Shown here piece after piece: positions 17,446-27,096 of a DNA stretch of 64,000 nucleotides. Position 1 is the first letter of the stretch, and the number at the start of each line of letters is the position of its first letter. Under the pieces are notes generated by a model that saw only the letters and a list, made by a program, of their open reading frames with translations, had not been told where the DNA came from and searched no databases. Made by a program: the position numbers and the translations under genes. Source of the stretch: an uncultured Bacteroides sp. (GTDB taxonomy: Bacteria > Bacteroidota > Bacteroidia > Bacteroidales > Bacteroidaceae); assembly GCF_963676325.1 (NCBI RefSeq), contig NZ_OY781099.1, positions 1,364,001 to 1,428,000 on the forward strand, written 5' to 3'.

Positions 17446-17475
17446 GCTTAAGTCCATGGAAAGCAGTACCTTTGC
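17444..17475 (+). promoter_or_regulatory. Promoter of the TonB receptor/hem operon
   Basis: TTG at 17444-17446, a 21-bp spacer, then TACCTTTG (17468-17475), a full match to TAnnTTTG. The predicted transcription start is near 17482, giving a short leader to the ATG at 17498. Confidence 0.55.
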
Positions 17476-17497
17476 GGAAAATTAATTTAGAGTCAAA

Positions 17498-19573
17498 ATG
17501 TATAAGTCAGCGCTTTTATTCTCTCTTTTATATCTTTGCCAGAATGCACAATCAAAGCCAATTGAGAATGATACACTAAGTAAGCCTCATGTAATTTTAG
17601 ATGAAGTAGTGGTTACTTCTTATAAAGAAAAGAAGAATATCCGCGAAATTCCTGCTTCTGTGTCATTAATCCCTCTGAGTGAAATTCAGAATAAGAATAT
17701 TTTGGGAATGAAAGATATCAGCTCATCTATACCGAATCTATTTATTCCGGACTATGGCTCTAAGTTAACTTCACCTGTTTATATCCGTGGTATTGGGTCC
17801 AAAATAAATGCTCCTTCAGTAGGATTGTATGTGGATGGAGTTCCCTTTTTTGATAAATCTGTTTTTGATTTCGACATAAACGAAGTGGATCGGATAGAGG
17901 TGCTTCGAGGACCACAAGGAACTCTTTACGGACGTAACACGATGGGAGGAATTATTAATGTGTATACCAAGAACCCTTTGGCATATAATGGAGGCACATT
18001 GAGTGCAACTGTTGCTAATTATGGACAGACACAATTCTCGGGATCATATTATGGAAAATTCTCGGATTCATTCGGCTATTCTCTATCCGGGAATTACAAG
18101 CACTCTGATGGATTCTTTAAAAATGACTATACTGGTAGTGAAGCAGATAATTTGAACGCTGCTTCTGGAAAACTGAAATTATATTGGAGAAAGAGTGCCC
18201 GCTTCAACGCGAACTTACTTGTGAATTATGAAAATTCAGATCAGGGAGGTTACCCTTATGCTTTGATAGATAAGACAACCGGAAAGATTGGAAATGTGAA
18301 TTATAATGATTATAGCTCCTATCGTCGTGGAGTGCTGACCAGTGGGCTGACTATGAATTATTCTTTTGATCACTTTTTGCTGAAATCGGTTACCGGATAC
18401 CAGTACTTTGATGACAGACAAGCCATTGATCAGGATTTCACTCCTAAGGAAGTTTATTTTGTGACTCAGAAACAACGTCAGCGTATGATTTCACAGGAAT
18501 TGGAAATGAGATCTTTGGGAGATAAGCGTTACTCTTGGTTGAATGGTTTCTTTGCATTTCACCAAGGTACCACAAATACCATTAATGTATCGTCGGCAGC
18601 ACCCACAGTGAAAGATTATGATGCACCAACAGATGGTTTTGCTTTTTATCACCAGTCTACGTTGAAAAATCTTCTTTTTAAGAAACTATCTGCAACAGTG
18701 GGTCTTCGTTTTGACTACGAAAAAGCTAAGCAGGACTATAATTATGCGAAAATAGTATCGGGAGCAATGCAGCCTGTACAGGCTCTTAATACAAATCTTG
18801 AATTTACACAGTTAACTCCAAAGTTCTCTTTGCAATATCAGTTTACTCCTGTTAATATGACTTATGCCACTGTAACCAGAGGTTATAAAACCGGAGGATT
18901 TAATACTTCTTTTGATGTGGCTGAAGATCAGACTTTCAAACCCGAATATAGTTGGAATTATGAGGTAGGAGGAAAGTTCTCTTGTTTCGGCGACAGACTG
19001 AAAGGTGATTTGTCTCTTTTCTATATTGACTGGGACAATCAACAAATCTCTCAACCAGTAACATCTGCAGGCAAAGTCATTGGCTCTATGCTTAGAAATG
19101 CCGGAAAGTCCTACAGCAAAGGAGTGGAACTTACCATGCAGGGAAGAATATACAAAGGGCTGAACTTACAGATGAGCTATGGCTATACAGAGGCAAAATT
19201 CAGATCTTATCAATATGGCAGTGCTGACTATTCTGGAAATTTTATTCCTTATATTCCCGGACAAACAGTGATGCTAGGAGGTGACTATACATTGAATCTT
19301 CATTCAAAATATGTAGATAGATTGATATTTTCCACACAATATATAGGTACTGGTAAGCTTTATTGGAATGAAACAAATGCAGCAAGTCAGGGTTATTATG
19401 GGATTCTTAATGGAAAAGTATCTGCGCATAAAGGTAATCTGACAGTTGATTTGTGGACAAAAAATGCTACATCACAGAAATACACAGCTTTTTACTTTGA
19501 GATGACTGGGAACTCTTTTGGACAGAAAGGCAGACCAATGACATTTGGTACCACTGTAACCTTTACTTTATAA
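17498..19573 (+). CDS. TonB-dependent outer-membrane receptor (porphyrin/haem or siderophore type)
   Basis: 691 residues. A signal peptide (MYKSALLFSLLYLCQNAQS) leads directly to a TonB-box-like DEVVVTSYKEKK, then the plug (YIRGIGSKINAPSVGLYVDG, VDRIEVLRGPQGTLYGRNTM) and a 22-strand barrel ending in aromatic TFTL. There is no STN or CarboxypepD domain, so it is a Fe-siderophore/haem-type receptor, not a SusC. It is the first gene of a tight operon with an MFS permease, hemN and hemG (gaps of 10 bp, an 8-bp overlap and 14 bp). The context suggests import of a porphyrin, coproporphyrinogen or iron chelate. Substrate inferred. Confidence 0.85.
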   Translation: MYKSALLFSLLYLCQNAQSKPIENDTLSKPHVILDEVVVTSYKEKKNIREIPASVSLIPLSEIQNKNILGMKDISSSIPNLFIPDYGSKLTSPVYIRGIGSKINAPSVGLYVDGVPFFDKSVFDFDINEVDRIEVLRGPQGTLYGRNTMGGIINVYTKNPLAYNGGTLSATVANYGQTQFSGSYYGKFSDSFGYSLSGNYKHSDGFFKNDYTGSEADNLNAASGKLKLYWRKSARFNANLLVNYENSDQGGYPYALIDKTTGKIGNVNYNDYSSYRRGVLTSGLTMNYSFDHFLLKSVTGYQYFDDRQAIDQDFTPKEVYFVTQKQRQRMISQELEMRSLGDKRYSWLNGFFAFHQGTTNTINVSSAAPTVKDYDAPTDGFAFYHQSTLKNLLFKKLSATVGLRFDYEKAKQDYNYAKIVSGAMQPVQALNTNLEFTQLTPKFSLQYQFTPVNMTYATVTRGYKTGGFNTSFDVAEDQTFKPEYSWNYEVGGKFSCFGDRLKGDLSLFYIDWDNQQISQPVTSAGKVIGSMLRNAGKSYSKGVELTMQGRIYKGLNLQMSYGYTEAKFRSYQYGSADYSGNFIPYIPGQTVMLGGDYTLNLHSKYVDRLIFSTQYIGTGKLYWNETNAASQGYYGILNGKVSAHKGNLTVDLWTKNATSQKYTAFYFEMTGNSFGQKGRPMTFGTTVTFTL

Positions 19574-19583
19574 CAAGAACGGA

Positions 19584-20786
19584 ATGAGCTCGAAACAAAC
19601 AAATAAATTACTTACTTTCTTTTCCCTATACATAGCTCAGTCTGTACCAATGAGCTTGTTTAGTACATTGCTGCCTGTGCTTATGCGGCAGGATAATTTT
19701 TCACTGAGCACCATCGGTCTGCTGCAATTAATTAAGCTTCCCTGGATTCTGAAAGTTTTCTGGGCACCGGTTGTTGATAAGAGAACATCTGATTTAGGCA
19801 CTTATAAAAGATGGATCTTTTCATCCGAAATGGTTTATGCCATTTTGATTCTGTTAGTTGCTTTTTTAGACCTGAAGACTAACTTTATAACCATCTTTAT
19901 TCTGATTATTCTGTCGTTTATGGCTTCTGCCACGCAGGACATTGCTACTGATGCACTAACTGCTCTTTCTTTTAGCCGTAAAGAGAAGAGTCTGGGAAAC
20001 AGTATGCAAAGTATGGGTAGTTTTGCTGGGGCACTTGTGGGTGGCGGATTACTGCTATTGCATTATAAACTCATTGGATGGACAGTTTTATTAATAAGTG
20101 TTTCCATATTTGTAATGTTGGCATTGGTTCCGCTTATGTCATACAAAGACAGAAAATTTATACCAAAGAAAGGGAGTACACCGATCTGTATGAAAGACCT
20201 TCTTCTCTTCTTTAGTCAGAAAGGAGCAGGTCGTCAGTTAATCTTTCTTATCCTGTGCTATTCCGGTTTGATTGGAATTCTGGCAATGGTTAAGCCTTAT
20301 ATGGTAGATTTAGGATATAAAACGGGTGATATTGGATTTATGTTTGGTATCTTTGGATCGTTATGCGGTTGTCTGTTCTCGTATATAGGTGGATATGTGA
20401 TTCGTTCATTTGGAAGATTTTATTCTCGAATCATCTTTGCCTGTGCTATTCTGGCAACTACATTATTGTTCTATTTCTTGTCACTCACCACACCTGGAAC
20501 CATTGCTTTGTATGTAGCAATATTTTGTTTGTGGGCTAGTTATGGTCTTTCTTCAGTATTGGTTAATACTGTTGCCATGGATTTCCTGAGAGACGGTAGG
20601 GAAGGAACAGATTTTACTCTGCAAACTGTAATTACTCACTTAAGTGGTATGATTATTGCCGTGTGCAGTGGCAAAATTGCCGATTGTTTAGGCTACAGCG
20701 GACTATTTCTTGTAGAAACTGCCTTGGCCGTGACATCGTTAATATATATACTTGTTTGTTTTAAAAGACCAGCTCGTCATGAATGA
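19584..20786 (+). CDS. MFS permease, FptX/RhtX/AmpG-like
   Basis: 400 residues, about 12 transmembrane helices. IAQSVPMSLFSTLLPVLMR, PWILKVFWAPVVDKR and ATQDIATDALTALSF are characteristic of the AmpG/acetyl-CoA transporter branch that includes the siderophore permeases FptX and RhtX. It would be the inner-membrane step paired with the TonB receptor encoded just upstream. Its last 8 bases overlap the hemN start, indicating coupling. Cargo could be a tetrapyrrole or an iron complex. An AmpG-type muropeptide role is less likely given the neighbours. Confidence 0.75.
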   Translation: MSSKQTNKLLTFFSLYIAQSVPMSLFSTLLPVLMRQDNFSLSTIGLLQLIKLPWILKVFWAPVVDKRTSDLGTYKRWIFSSEMVYAILILLVAFLDLKTNFITIFILIILSFMASATQDIATDALTALSFSRKEKSLGNSMQSMGSFAGALVGGGLLLLHYKLIGWTVLLISVSIFVMLALVPLMSYKDRKFIPKKGSTPICMKDLLLFFSQKGAGRQLIFLILCYSGLIGILAMVKPYMVDLGYKTGDIGFMFGIFGSLCGCLFSYIGGYVIRSFGRFYSRIIFACAILATTLLFYFLSLTTPGTIALYVAIFCLWASYGLSSVLVNTVAMDFLRDGREGTDFTLQTVITHLSGMIIAVCSGKIADCLGYSGLFLVETALAVTSLIYILVCFKRPARHE

Positions 20787-22146
20787 AGATTTAATAGCTA
20801 AATATAATGTACCTACGCCCCGGTATACCAGTTATCCCCCGGCAAACTATTTCCACGATCAGTTTACCAATGAAGATTTTGAGAAAGCGGTAATTGCTTC
20901 AAATGAAACTCAACCGCAGAATCTTTCTTTCTATATTCACATTCCTTTTTGCCGTCACCTTTGTCATTACTGTGGATGTAATTCATATCCCATGGCTAAA
21001 GATGAAGTAATTGCTGCTTATATAGAAGCTTTGAAAAAGGAGATAAGGAAAGTACTTCCGTTATTGGACAAAAACAGGAAAATATCTCAGATACATTATG
21101 GTGGTGGAAGCCCAAGCAGCATTCCGCTTCACTATTTAAAAGAGATAAATGAACTGCTTCTTTCTCAGTTCTCGTGCACAGATGCTCCCGAAATTGCTAT
21201 TGAATGTCACCCCGGTTATCTGGATGAAAATAATTGGATGGAGTTAATCAAAGCGGGATTTAACCGTTGCAGTATAGGTGTGCAGGATTTTAATGAAAAG
21301 GTACTCAAAGGGGTGAACAGAAGGCCTTCGTTGCTGAACATGGAAACCATCTTTGGTTTGCTGAGAGCGCACGGAGTTTCTATCAATCTTGACTTTATCT
21401 ATGGATTGCCTTACCAGACAGTTCAGAGTTTTGAGGAGACTCTTCAAAAGGCTGCTTCGTTGAAACCCGATCGTCTGGTTACTTTTTCCTATGCACATGT
21501 GCCTTGGGTAAACAAAGCTATGCTTATTCTTGAAAAGAATGGTCTGCCTTCACCTCAGGAAAAGAGTAGTATGTACGATGCAGCTAAACGAATTCTTACT
21601 TCAAACGGTTATCAGCCCGTTGGACTGGACCACTTTGTGTTGCCCGATGATGATCTGAATAAAGCGCTTCAGTCTGGACAGTTGCACCGTAACTTTCAGG
21701 GATATTGCACAAGGAAAACCACCGGTCAGGTATACGCTTTCGGAGTGACGGCAATCAGTCAGCTTTCCATGGCCTACAGTCAGAATACAAAAAACATTCC
21801 TGAATATATTCAGAAGATGAACGATGGCGAGTTTTCCATAATTAAAGGATACACGCTTAATAGGGAAGAGCAGATTGCAAAAGAGGTGATTACTACATTG
21901 ATGTGTAACAACAGACTGAACTGGAAAGAGCTTTCTTCTCATATTGGTGTAGATGAGGCTGATATTAAACATGCAATTTCTTATAGTGAAGATAGTTTGG
22001 CTGAGTTTGCGAAAGATGAGATTATTACCTATTCTCCCGAAGAAATAAAAATCACTCCCGAAGGATTCCTTTTTGTGCGGAATGTAGCTGCATCGTTTGA
22101 CCCTTTGATGAAAGGGAATACGAAATTATATTCTAAACCTGTTTAA
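20779..22146 (+). CDS. hemN: Oxygen-independent coproporphyrinogen III oxidase
   Basis: 455 residues from the ATG at 20779, which overlaps the MFS stop. An earlier in-frame ATG at 20752 lies deeper in the MFS gene. The N-terminus KYNVPTPRYTSYPPANYF is the HemN hallmark and distinguishes it from HemW. The radical-SAM cluster ligands are Cys58, Cys62 and Cys65, with the HemN-specific Cys67 (IPFCRHLCHYCGC). GGGSPSS and GVQDFNEKVL follow. It decarboxylates coproporphyrinogen III to protoporphyrinogen IX anaerobically. Its pairing with hemG downstream covers consecutive steps towards protoporphyrin IX. Confidence 0.93.
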   Translation: MNEDLIAKYNVPTPRYTSYPPANYFHDQFTNEDFEKAVIASNETQPQNLSFYIHIPFCRHLCHYCGCNSYPMAKDEVIAAYIEALKKEIRKVLPLLDKNRKISQIHYGGGSPSSIPLHYLKEINELLLSQFSCTDAPEIAIECHPGYLDENNWMELIKAGFNRCSIGVQDFNEKVLKGVNRRPSLLNMETIFGLLRAHGVSINLDFIYGLPYQTVQSFEETLQKAASLKPDRLVTFSYAHVPWVNKAMLILEKNGLPSPQEKSSMYDAAKRILTSNGYQPVGLDHFVLPDDDLNKALQSGQLHRNFQGYCTRKTTGQVYAFGVTAISQLSMAYSQNTKNIPEYIQKMNDGEFSIIKGYTLNREEQIAKEVITTLMCNNRLNWKELSSHIGVDEADIKHAISYSEDSLAEFAKDEIITYSPEEIKITPEGFLFVRNVAASFDPLMKGNTKLYSKPV

Positions 22147-22160
22147 ATAGAATTTGCTTT

Positions 22161-23531
22161 ATGGATAATAGTAGAGATGTAGACGTCGTTGTTATTGGCG
22201 CGGGAATCACAGGACTTACCACTGCTTTCCTATTGATTAAAAAAGGATTGAAGGTGCTTCTTCTTGAAAAGGATTCAAGAGTAGGAGGACAAATGGAATC
22301 TATCCGGGAAGATGGTTTTGTTTTTGAAACGGGTCCCAATACAGGAGTAGTTTCTAATGCTGAAGTAGTTGAACTATTCCAGATGCTACAAGGCCGTTGC
22401 TCTCTCGAAGTGGCTCATAAAGAAGCAAAAGTCCGGTTAATCTGGAAAGATGGAGCATTTCATCCGTTACCTTCAAGTCTTTCTTCGGCCGTTGCTACAC
22501 CTCTGTTTACATGGAATGATAAGATACGCATACTCTTTGAACCTTTCCGTAAGAAAGGGAACGATCCTTTTGAGAGTATAGGGAGCCTGGCTCGCCGACG
22601 GTTGGGGAAATCATTCGTAGACTATGCTATTGATCCCTTTATATCGGGTATCTATGCCGGTAATCCAGATAAGCTTGTTACCCGTTTTGCACTTCCCAAA
22701 CTTTATAATCTGGAACAAAACTACGGTAGTTTTATTCGTGGTGCTATTAAAAAGGCTTCCGAACCTAAATCAGATCGTGATAAATTGGCCACCAAAGAAG
22801 TATTCTCCGTGCCAGGTGGATTCGGAATGCTGGCAAAAGCACTTGCCAATGAGATTACAGAGGAGAATATACGCCTGTCAGTAGGAGATATTCACGTTCA
22901 ACCTACCTCTGATGGCTGGGAAACTGTTTTGCCAAGTGGAGAAAAAATCCATTCACGCTATATGGTCTCTACCGCAGCCGCCTATGCATTGCCATCACTG
23001 CTACCATTTATTGCAGAAAAGGAGATGAAACCTATCAGCTCCCTTCATTACGCACCGGTTGTTCAAGTAGGAGTAGGAGTGGAGAAAGCTGGCAATTATG
23101 TACCTAATGCTTTTGGAGGATTAGTCCCTTCCCGTGAAAATCAAAAGATGCTTGGCATCTTGTTCCCTTCTTCCTGTTTCTCTGGTCGTTGTCCCGAAGG
23201 AGGAGGTACGCTTTCTTTCTTTATTGGTGGAAGCAAACATCCCGAATACCTTACTTATACTGATGAGCAACTGAAGGAACTGGTGAAAGAATCATTGCAC
23301 AACATGCTGGGATTCCCTGCTAATTACTCTCCCGAAAAGATAAAGATCTTTAGGCATGAACAAGCAATCCCACAATACGAAGCCGACAGCGAACAAAGAC
23401 TTGCAAGCATTGAGCAAATTGAGCAGCAATATCCTAATCTATTCCTTGCCGGTGGTATAAAAGATGGCATAGGTATGGCGGATCGTATTAAGCAGGCAAC
23501 CAATATTGCCGGAATAATAGCCAATAAATAG
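22161..23531 (+). CDS. hemG: Protoporphyrinogen oxidase (HemY-type flavoprotein)
   Basis: 456 residues. The FAD-binding GxGxxG motif is at residues 13-18 (VVVIGAGITGLTTAF), followed by LLLEKDSRVGGQMES and FETGPNTGV, typical of protoporphyrinogen or coproporphyrinogen oxidases. The C-terminal LFLAGGIKDGIGMADRIKQA is the second FAD contact. It oxidises protoporphyrinogen IX to protoporphyrin IX. It lies 14 bp after hemN and ends the operon. Bacteroidales often keep only late haem genes, so the substrate may come from imported precursors. No ferrochelatase is in this window. Confidence 0.9.
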   Translation: MDNSRDVDVVVIGAGITGLTTAFLLIKKGLKVLLLEKDSRVGGQMESIREDGFVFETGPNTGVVSNAEVVELFQMLQGRCSLEVAHKEAKVRLIWKDGAFHPLPSSLSSAVATPLFTWNDKIRILFEPFRKKGNDPFESIGSLARRRLGKSFVDYAIDPFISGIYAGNPDKLVTRFALPKLYNLEQNYGSFIRGAIKKASEPKSDRDKLATKEVFSVPGGFGMLAKALANEITEENIRLSVGDIHVQPTSDGWETVLPSGEKIHSRYMVSTAAAYALPSLLPFIAEKEMKPISSLHYAPVVQVGVGVEKAGNYVPNAFGGLVPSRENQKMLGILFPSSCFSGRCPEGGGTLSFFIGGSKHPEYLTYTDEQLKELVKESLHNMLGFPANYSPEKIKIFRHEQAIPQYEADSEQRLASIEQIEQQYPNLFLAGGIKDGIGMADRIKQATNIAGIIANK

Positions 23532-23815
23532 ACGCTTTTTCCGATAGGATCTTATAAATAATGGCATGATAAGTGCCTTTTTCGCAATTTAATCACTGCT
23601 TTTTGCAACATATTCCCCATACTAACCGGTGAGGGTTTTCTGAGTTGAACTAATTGACTAAATTTGCTTCTAGTAATTATAGTTTAGTTAGGTTAACTTT
23701 ATTTGTACTCTCTCTTATAAACTGGTTAGGTTGAGGCAAATATGTCCACAGTTATTTGGTATTGTGTACGTGTTTGCCCTCAGTCTTTTTAGGGGGATTC
23801 ATAATGCAATTGAAA

Positions 23816-24580
23816 TTATATTAAGTTGAATTTATCCTGAACCGATTTAAAATAAGACCGTGATATTAATAAGTCTTTTTTTTCTTCGTAAGGCGGATAT
23901 AATACACATTCCTTTCCTTCAATCTTTGCCAGAGAATTTATATTGATTATCTGCTGCTGATTTATCTGTGCAAAAGATTTAGATAGCTTAAGAATATCCT
24001 CAGCTGCAGTATTCCTCTTTAACTGGATATGCTTTTCATTCTGTAAACTCACATACCAATGCTTACTATCTTTTGTATATTCAAAATAGCCAATCTGTTC
24101 CTGGCGAAGAGTGATGTATCCGGTGATTGTTGCTATCAGGAATGTCCTGTTCTCTGGTAATAGTTCTGAGAGAGAATCAATCAAAGATGATAATTTGTCT
24201 TTCTTTTCAACTGCGGAAAAGAACCGATTCATCACCGTGAGAAACTCATTCTGTTCGTATGGCTTTAATAAATAGTCGAATGCTGATTCTCTTAACGCCT
24301 CGAGCAAGTATTTCTCATAGGCAGTATAAAAGACCACATGCATTTGCCAGTTTATCATATCTTTTATCTCGCGAAGCAATTCCAGTCCGCTTGTTTCCGG
24401 CATTTCAACATCCAGAAACAGTAGGTCGGGTTTCTTCTCAAGGATAAGGTTTTTTCCGGCTTTTGCTGTTTGTGCTGTGCCCGCGATATTAATATTGTCG
24501 AAGCCTGAAAGAGATTTGCATAAATTGGTTATTCCAATTTCTTCATCGTCTATTATTACTACATTATATACATTGCTCAT
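23816..24580 (-). CDS. LytTR family response regulator
   Basis: 254 residues. A receiver domain with the acidic pocket Asp11/Asp12 and phospho-acceptor Asp57 (LLFLDVEMP), plus the Lys in YLLKPYE, is followed by a C-terminal LytTR DNA-binding domain (about 150-254, ending KSVQDKFNLI). It is 2 bp downstream of the cognate sensor kinase gene, so the two form an operon. LytTR regulators bind direct repeats upstream of target promoters; no target is identifiable here. The 284-bp spacer to hemG (convergent) shows no strong hairpin. Confidence 0.92.
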   Translation of the reverse strand: MSNVYNVVIIDDEEIGITNLCKSLSGFDNINIAGTAQTAKAGKNLILEKKPDLLFLDVEMPETSGLELLREIKDMINWQMHVVFYTAYEKYLLEALRESAFDYLLKPYEQNEFLTVMNRFFSAVEKKDKLSSLIDSLSELLPENRTFLIATITGYITLRQEQIGYFEYTKDSKHWYVSLQNEKHIQLKRNTAAEDILKLSKSFAQINQQQIININSLAKIEGKECVLYPPYEEKKDLLISRSYFKSVQDKFNLI

Positions 24581-24582
24581 AG

Positions 24583-26616
24583 TTATTCGAATTTATAATT
24601 ATCGGGAACGAAGATTTTAACTTCAGTTCCACAAATCGTGCTGTTCTCACGAATATTCTGAATTGTTAGATCTGCCTTATTTATGTTTTTACCGTTTAAA
24701 AGCTGGATAGTCTGGAACAAAACTTTTAGTCCGGTTCCTGTTCCTTTGGTCTGACTTGCCTGGTGAGGGAAGTATCCTGCTCCGTTGTCGCGAATAAATA
24801 TATTTACCCCTCCCTGTTCCTTAGCCACATTAATGCTTAGCATTTTCTTTCCTTCCTTGGGACGCAAAGCATGCTTCAGCGCATTCTCAACAGGAATTTG
24901 TATAGACATTGAAAGGATAAACGTTTTCTCTAAATCAATCTGGCTATCCATTTCCCATTCAAGATGAAAATCATCTCCCTGATTTCTCTTTTCCAGCTCA
25001 ATATATGACTTAACGAACTCTAACTCTTCTGCCAGAGCAATGTTTACATTCTCCGTTATCTCAAGGTTCTTTCGCATCAGCGTCACCAGCGTATATAAGT
25101 TTTTACGCCTGTTTTCGTCCAATGAACTGATTTCATTGTTGAGTACATTGAATATGAAATGAGGAGATATCCGGTTGCGAATGTTTTCCATCCGGAGTTT
25201 AGTGAGATGATCAATGTACTTTATTCGTTGCAGATCTTTTTTCCTTTTCATATAAAAGTAGATAAAGACCGAAGTTGCTACCACGAACAGACTAACCAAT
25301 ATCCAGATTAAAGAAGTTAGTTTCAGATTTTTCACCTGAGCTGCCTGCTTTTGAATAACTAGTTTCTTATTTATCAAAGTAGTATCTTGCTTATATCGCA
25401 GGTCAATTTCAGAAATTCTTTTTTCTGCCCTGTCATTGCGAACAGAATCATTTATAGCTATATTCTTCGACTGGTAATAGTATGCCTGTTTAAAGTTTCC
25501 CGTTTGGGCGTAAAACGTTTGCAGATACTTGTTTCTTATAGATAAAATATTCAGTTCAATGCCTGTTGAATCTTTAGTCTCTTCCAATAACTGCCTGGCT
25601 AGTTGATTGTTTTTCTGTTTTAGCGCAAGTCCGGCCCTGATTGTTGCAATGTAATAAAGAGCTGTTTTTTGTTTTATAGATGAGAAGTAAGCATAGCTTT
25701 TGTCAAGACATAGCGGAACAGAATCGAGTTTATTGAGATTCAGATAAATATCTCCAAGATTCAGATTACATAGACTGAGGTAAAACTGATAATCACCTTT
25801 TGAAACCAACGCTTTTGCTTTCTTAAACCAGGGCAATGCCTTGGCATATTCTTCCTTGTAATAGTAGAAATTGCCACGGTTGTTGCAGAATGTAAACTTC
25901 TCGGCCAATGTTCTGCCCTTATAGAATTTCTCGGCAAGGCGATAGTAACTGTCGGACAATTCAAAGTCTCGTAATTCCATATAGATCTGGCCTAATCCAA
26001 AATAGATAGGAAATCCCATCTTATCCGTCATGTGCAAAGAATCACTCTTCGACAGTGCTTTTCTGTAATTGAATGCACTCATGGCTAAATCTCCTTTCCT
26101 TGAATAAGCATCAGCCAGATTTATGTACATATCGGGAATGCGATCTGTTTTATTCGCCAGTTCGTACTGCTTTAATGCTTCTTTAAAATGCGCAAGTGAC
26201 GAATCGGCTACACTCATTTGCCCGTAATAAACTCCGATATTATTGTTTGATGAGGCTAATAGCTCGTGAATAACTGGAGATGCTTCCTGACGTTTACAGA
26301 AATTAATTACTTTATGAGACAGTAGAAAAGAGGAATCGTACTGATTCACGGCGGCGTATGTTAAAGCATAAGTGTTCAATGCCTTATAATACATCGGGCT
26401 ATCGGGAGCCATTTTCATAGCTTTCTTTAGTAAATCCCGTGAAAATTTTATATTATTGTAAGACGAATCCTGAGCCTGCTGTATAAATGAGTCTATTAAT
26501 TGATTCTTGCTTATTTGGGCATTGCCTTGTTTTCGGCACGAACAGAGATTTGTAAGTAGAATGATAACCAATATATTTGTAACAATAGTTAATCCGGTAT
26601 TATTCTTAATGCTCAT
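24583..26616 (-). CDS. TPR-containing LytS-type sensor histidine kinase
   Basis: 677 residues. The N-terminus has a hydrophobic leader with a possible lipobox (LLTNLCSC). About ten tetratricopeptide-like repeats (residues 60-400) precede a transmembrane helix (SLIWILVSLFVVATSVFIYF, about 422-441), a short coiled coil, the His_kinase domain (NRISPHFIFNVLNNEISS, phospho-accepting His) and an HATPase domain (IPVENALKHALRP, GTGTGLKVL). The TPR region is presumably periplasmic and senses a protein or peptide. It partners the LytTR regulator 2 bp downstream. Confidence 0.92.
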   Translation of the reverse strand: MSIKNNTGLTIVTNILVIILLTNLCSCRKQGNAQISKNQLIDSFIQQAQDSSYNNIKFSRDLLKKAMKMAPDSPMYYKALNTYALTYAAVNQYDSSFLLSHKVINFCKRQEASPVIHELLASSNNNIGVYYGQMSVADSSLAHFKEALKQYELANKTDRIPDMYINLADAYSRKGDLAMSAFNYRKALSKSDSLHMTDKMGFPIYFGLGQIYMELRDFELSDSYYRLAEKFYKGRTLAEKFTFCNNRGNFYYYKEEYAKALPWFKKAKALVSKGDYQFYLSLCNLNLGDIYLNLNKLDSVPLCLDKSYAYFSSIKQKTALYYIATIRAGLALKQKNNQLARQLLEETKDSTGIELNILSIRNKYLQTFYAQTGNFKQAYYYQSKNIAINDSVRNDRAEKRISEIDLRYKQDTTLINKKLVIQKQAAQVKNLKLTSLIWILVSLFVVATSVFIYFYMKRKKDLQRIKYIDHLTKLRMENIRNRISPHFIFNVLNNEISSLDENRRKNLYTLVTLMRKNLEITENVNIALAEELEFVKSYIELEKRNQGDDFHLEWEMDSQIDLEKTFILSMSIQIPVENALKHALRPKEGKKMLSINVAKEQGGVNIFIRDNGAGYFPHQASQTKGTGTGLKVLFQTIQLLNGKNINKADLTIQNIRENSTICGTEVKIFVPDNYKFE

Positions 26617-26766
26617 ATTGGGAGTTTAATTTTAATTGTTGTTACAAAAATAGGAATAATTACTTATAATTTGTTCAGTGTTTGAATAAAATATCTAGAT
26701 ATAAATATTTGTATTGGTTTGATATTTAATGTTTATAGCTTATGTTTATATAATAATACTTGAATT

Positions 26767-27030
26767 ATGAAATATACAATTATACACAATCAAACAGATT
26801 CAAGGTTTGAAACTGTTGTCCACGGGCAATTAGCCTATGCAGAATACACATCTTTTGAAGGAGGATTGAATTTTACTCATACATGGGTGCCCAAAGAATT
26901 GGAAGGGCAGGGCATTGCTTCCGCTTTAGTAAAGTTTGCCATGGATTATACTCAGGAAAATAACCTGAAAGTTATACCCACTTGTCCTTTCGTAAAAGCC
27001 TTTATACACAGGCATCCGGAGTATAAATAG
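26767..27030 (+). CDS. YjdJ-type small GNAT acetyltransferase-like protein
   Basis: 87 residues, the length of the minimal GNAT_YjdJ family. It has LAYAEYTSFEGGLNFTHTWV, the acetyl-CoA-binding stretch LEGQGIASALVKFAMDYTQE (the Q/RxxGxA equivalent) and VIPTCPFVKAFIHRHPEY at the end, where the conserved Cys and the HPEY tail are typical. The likely role is acetyl-CoA binding or acetyl transfer to an unknown acceptor. It is a single gene, followed after 66 bp by the second palindrome array. Confidence 0.85.
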   Translation: MKYTIIHNQTDSRFETVVHGQLAYAEYTSFEGGLNFTHTWVPKELEGQGIASALVKFAMDYTQENNLKVIPTCPFVKAFIHRHPEYK

Positions 27031-27096
27031 AATAACGGCTAGAGTATAATGCTGAACTCTGGCTTCAATATTTCAGTTTCTCCTTATTGCTTTTTG

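Noticed and set aside
23532..23815. Terminator or small RNA between hemG and the LytTR gene
   Set aside because: Only short imperfect GTTAGGTT-like repeats are present; no stable hairpin or RNA family feature is visible.
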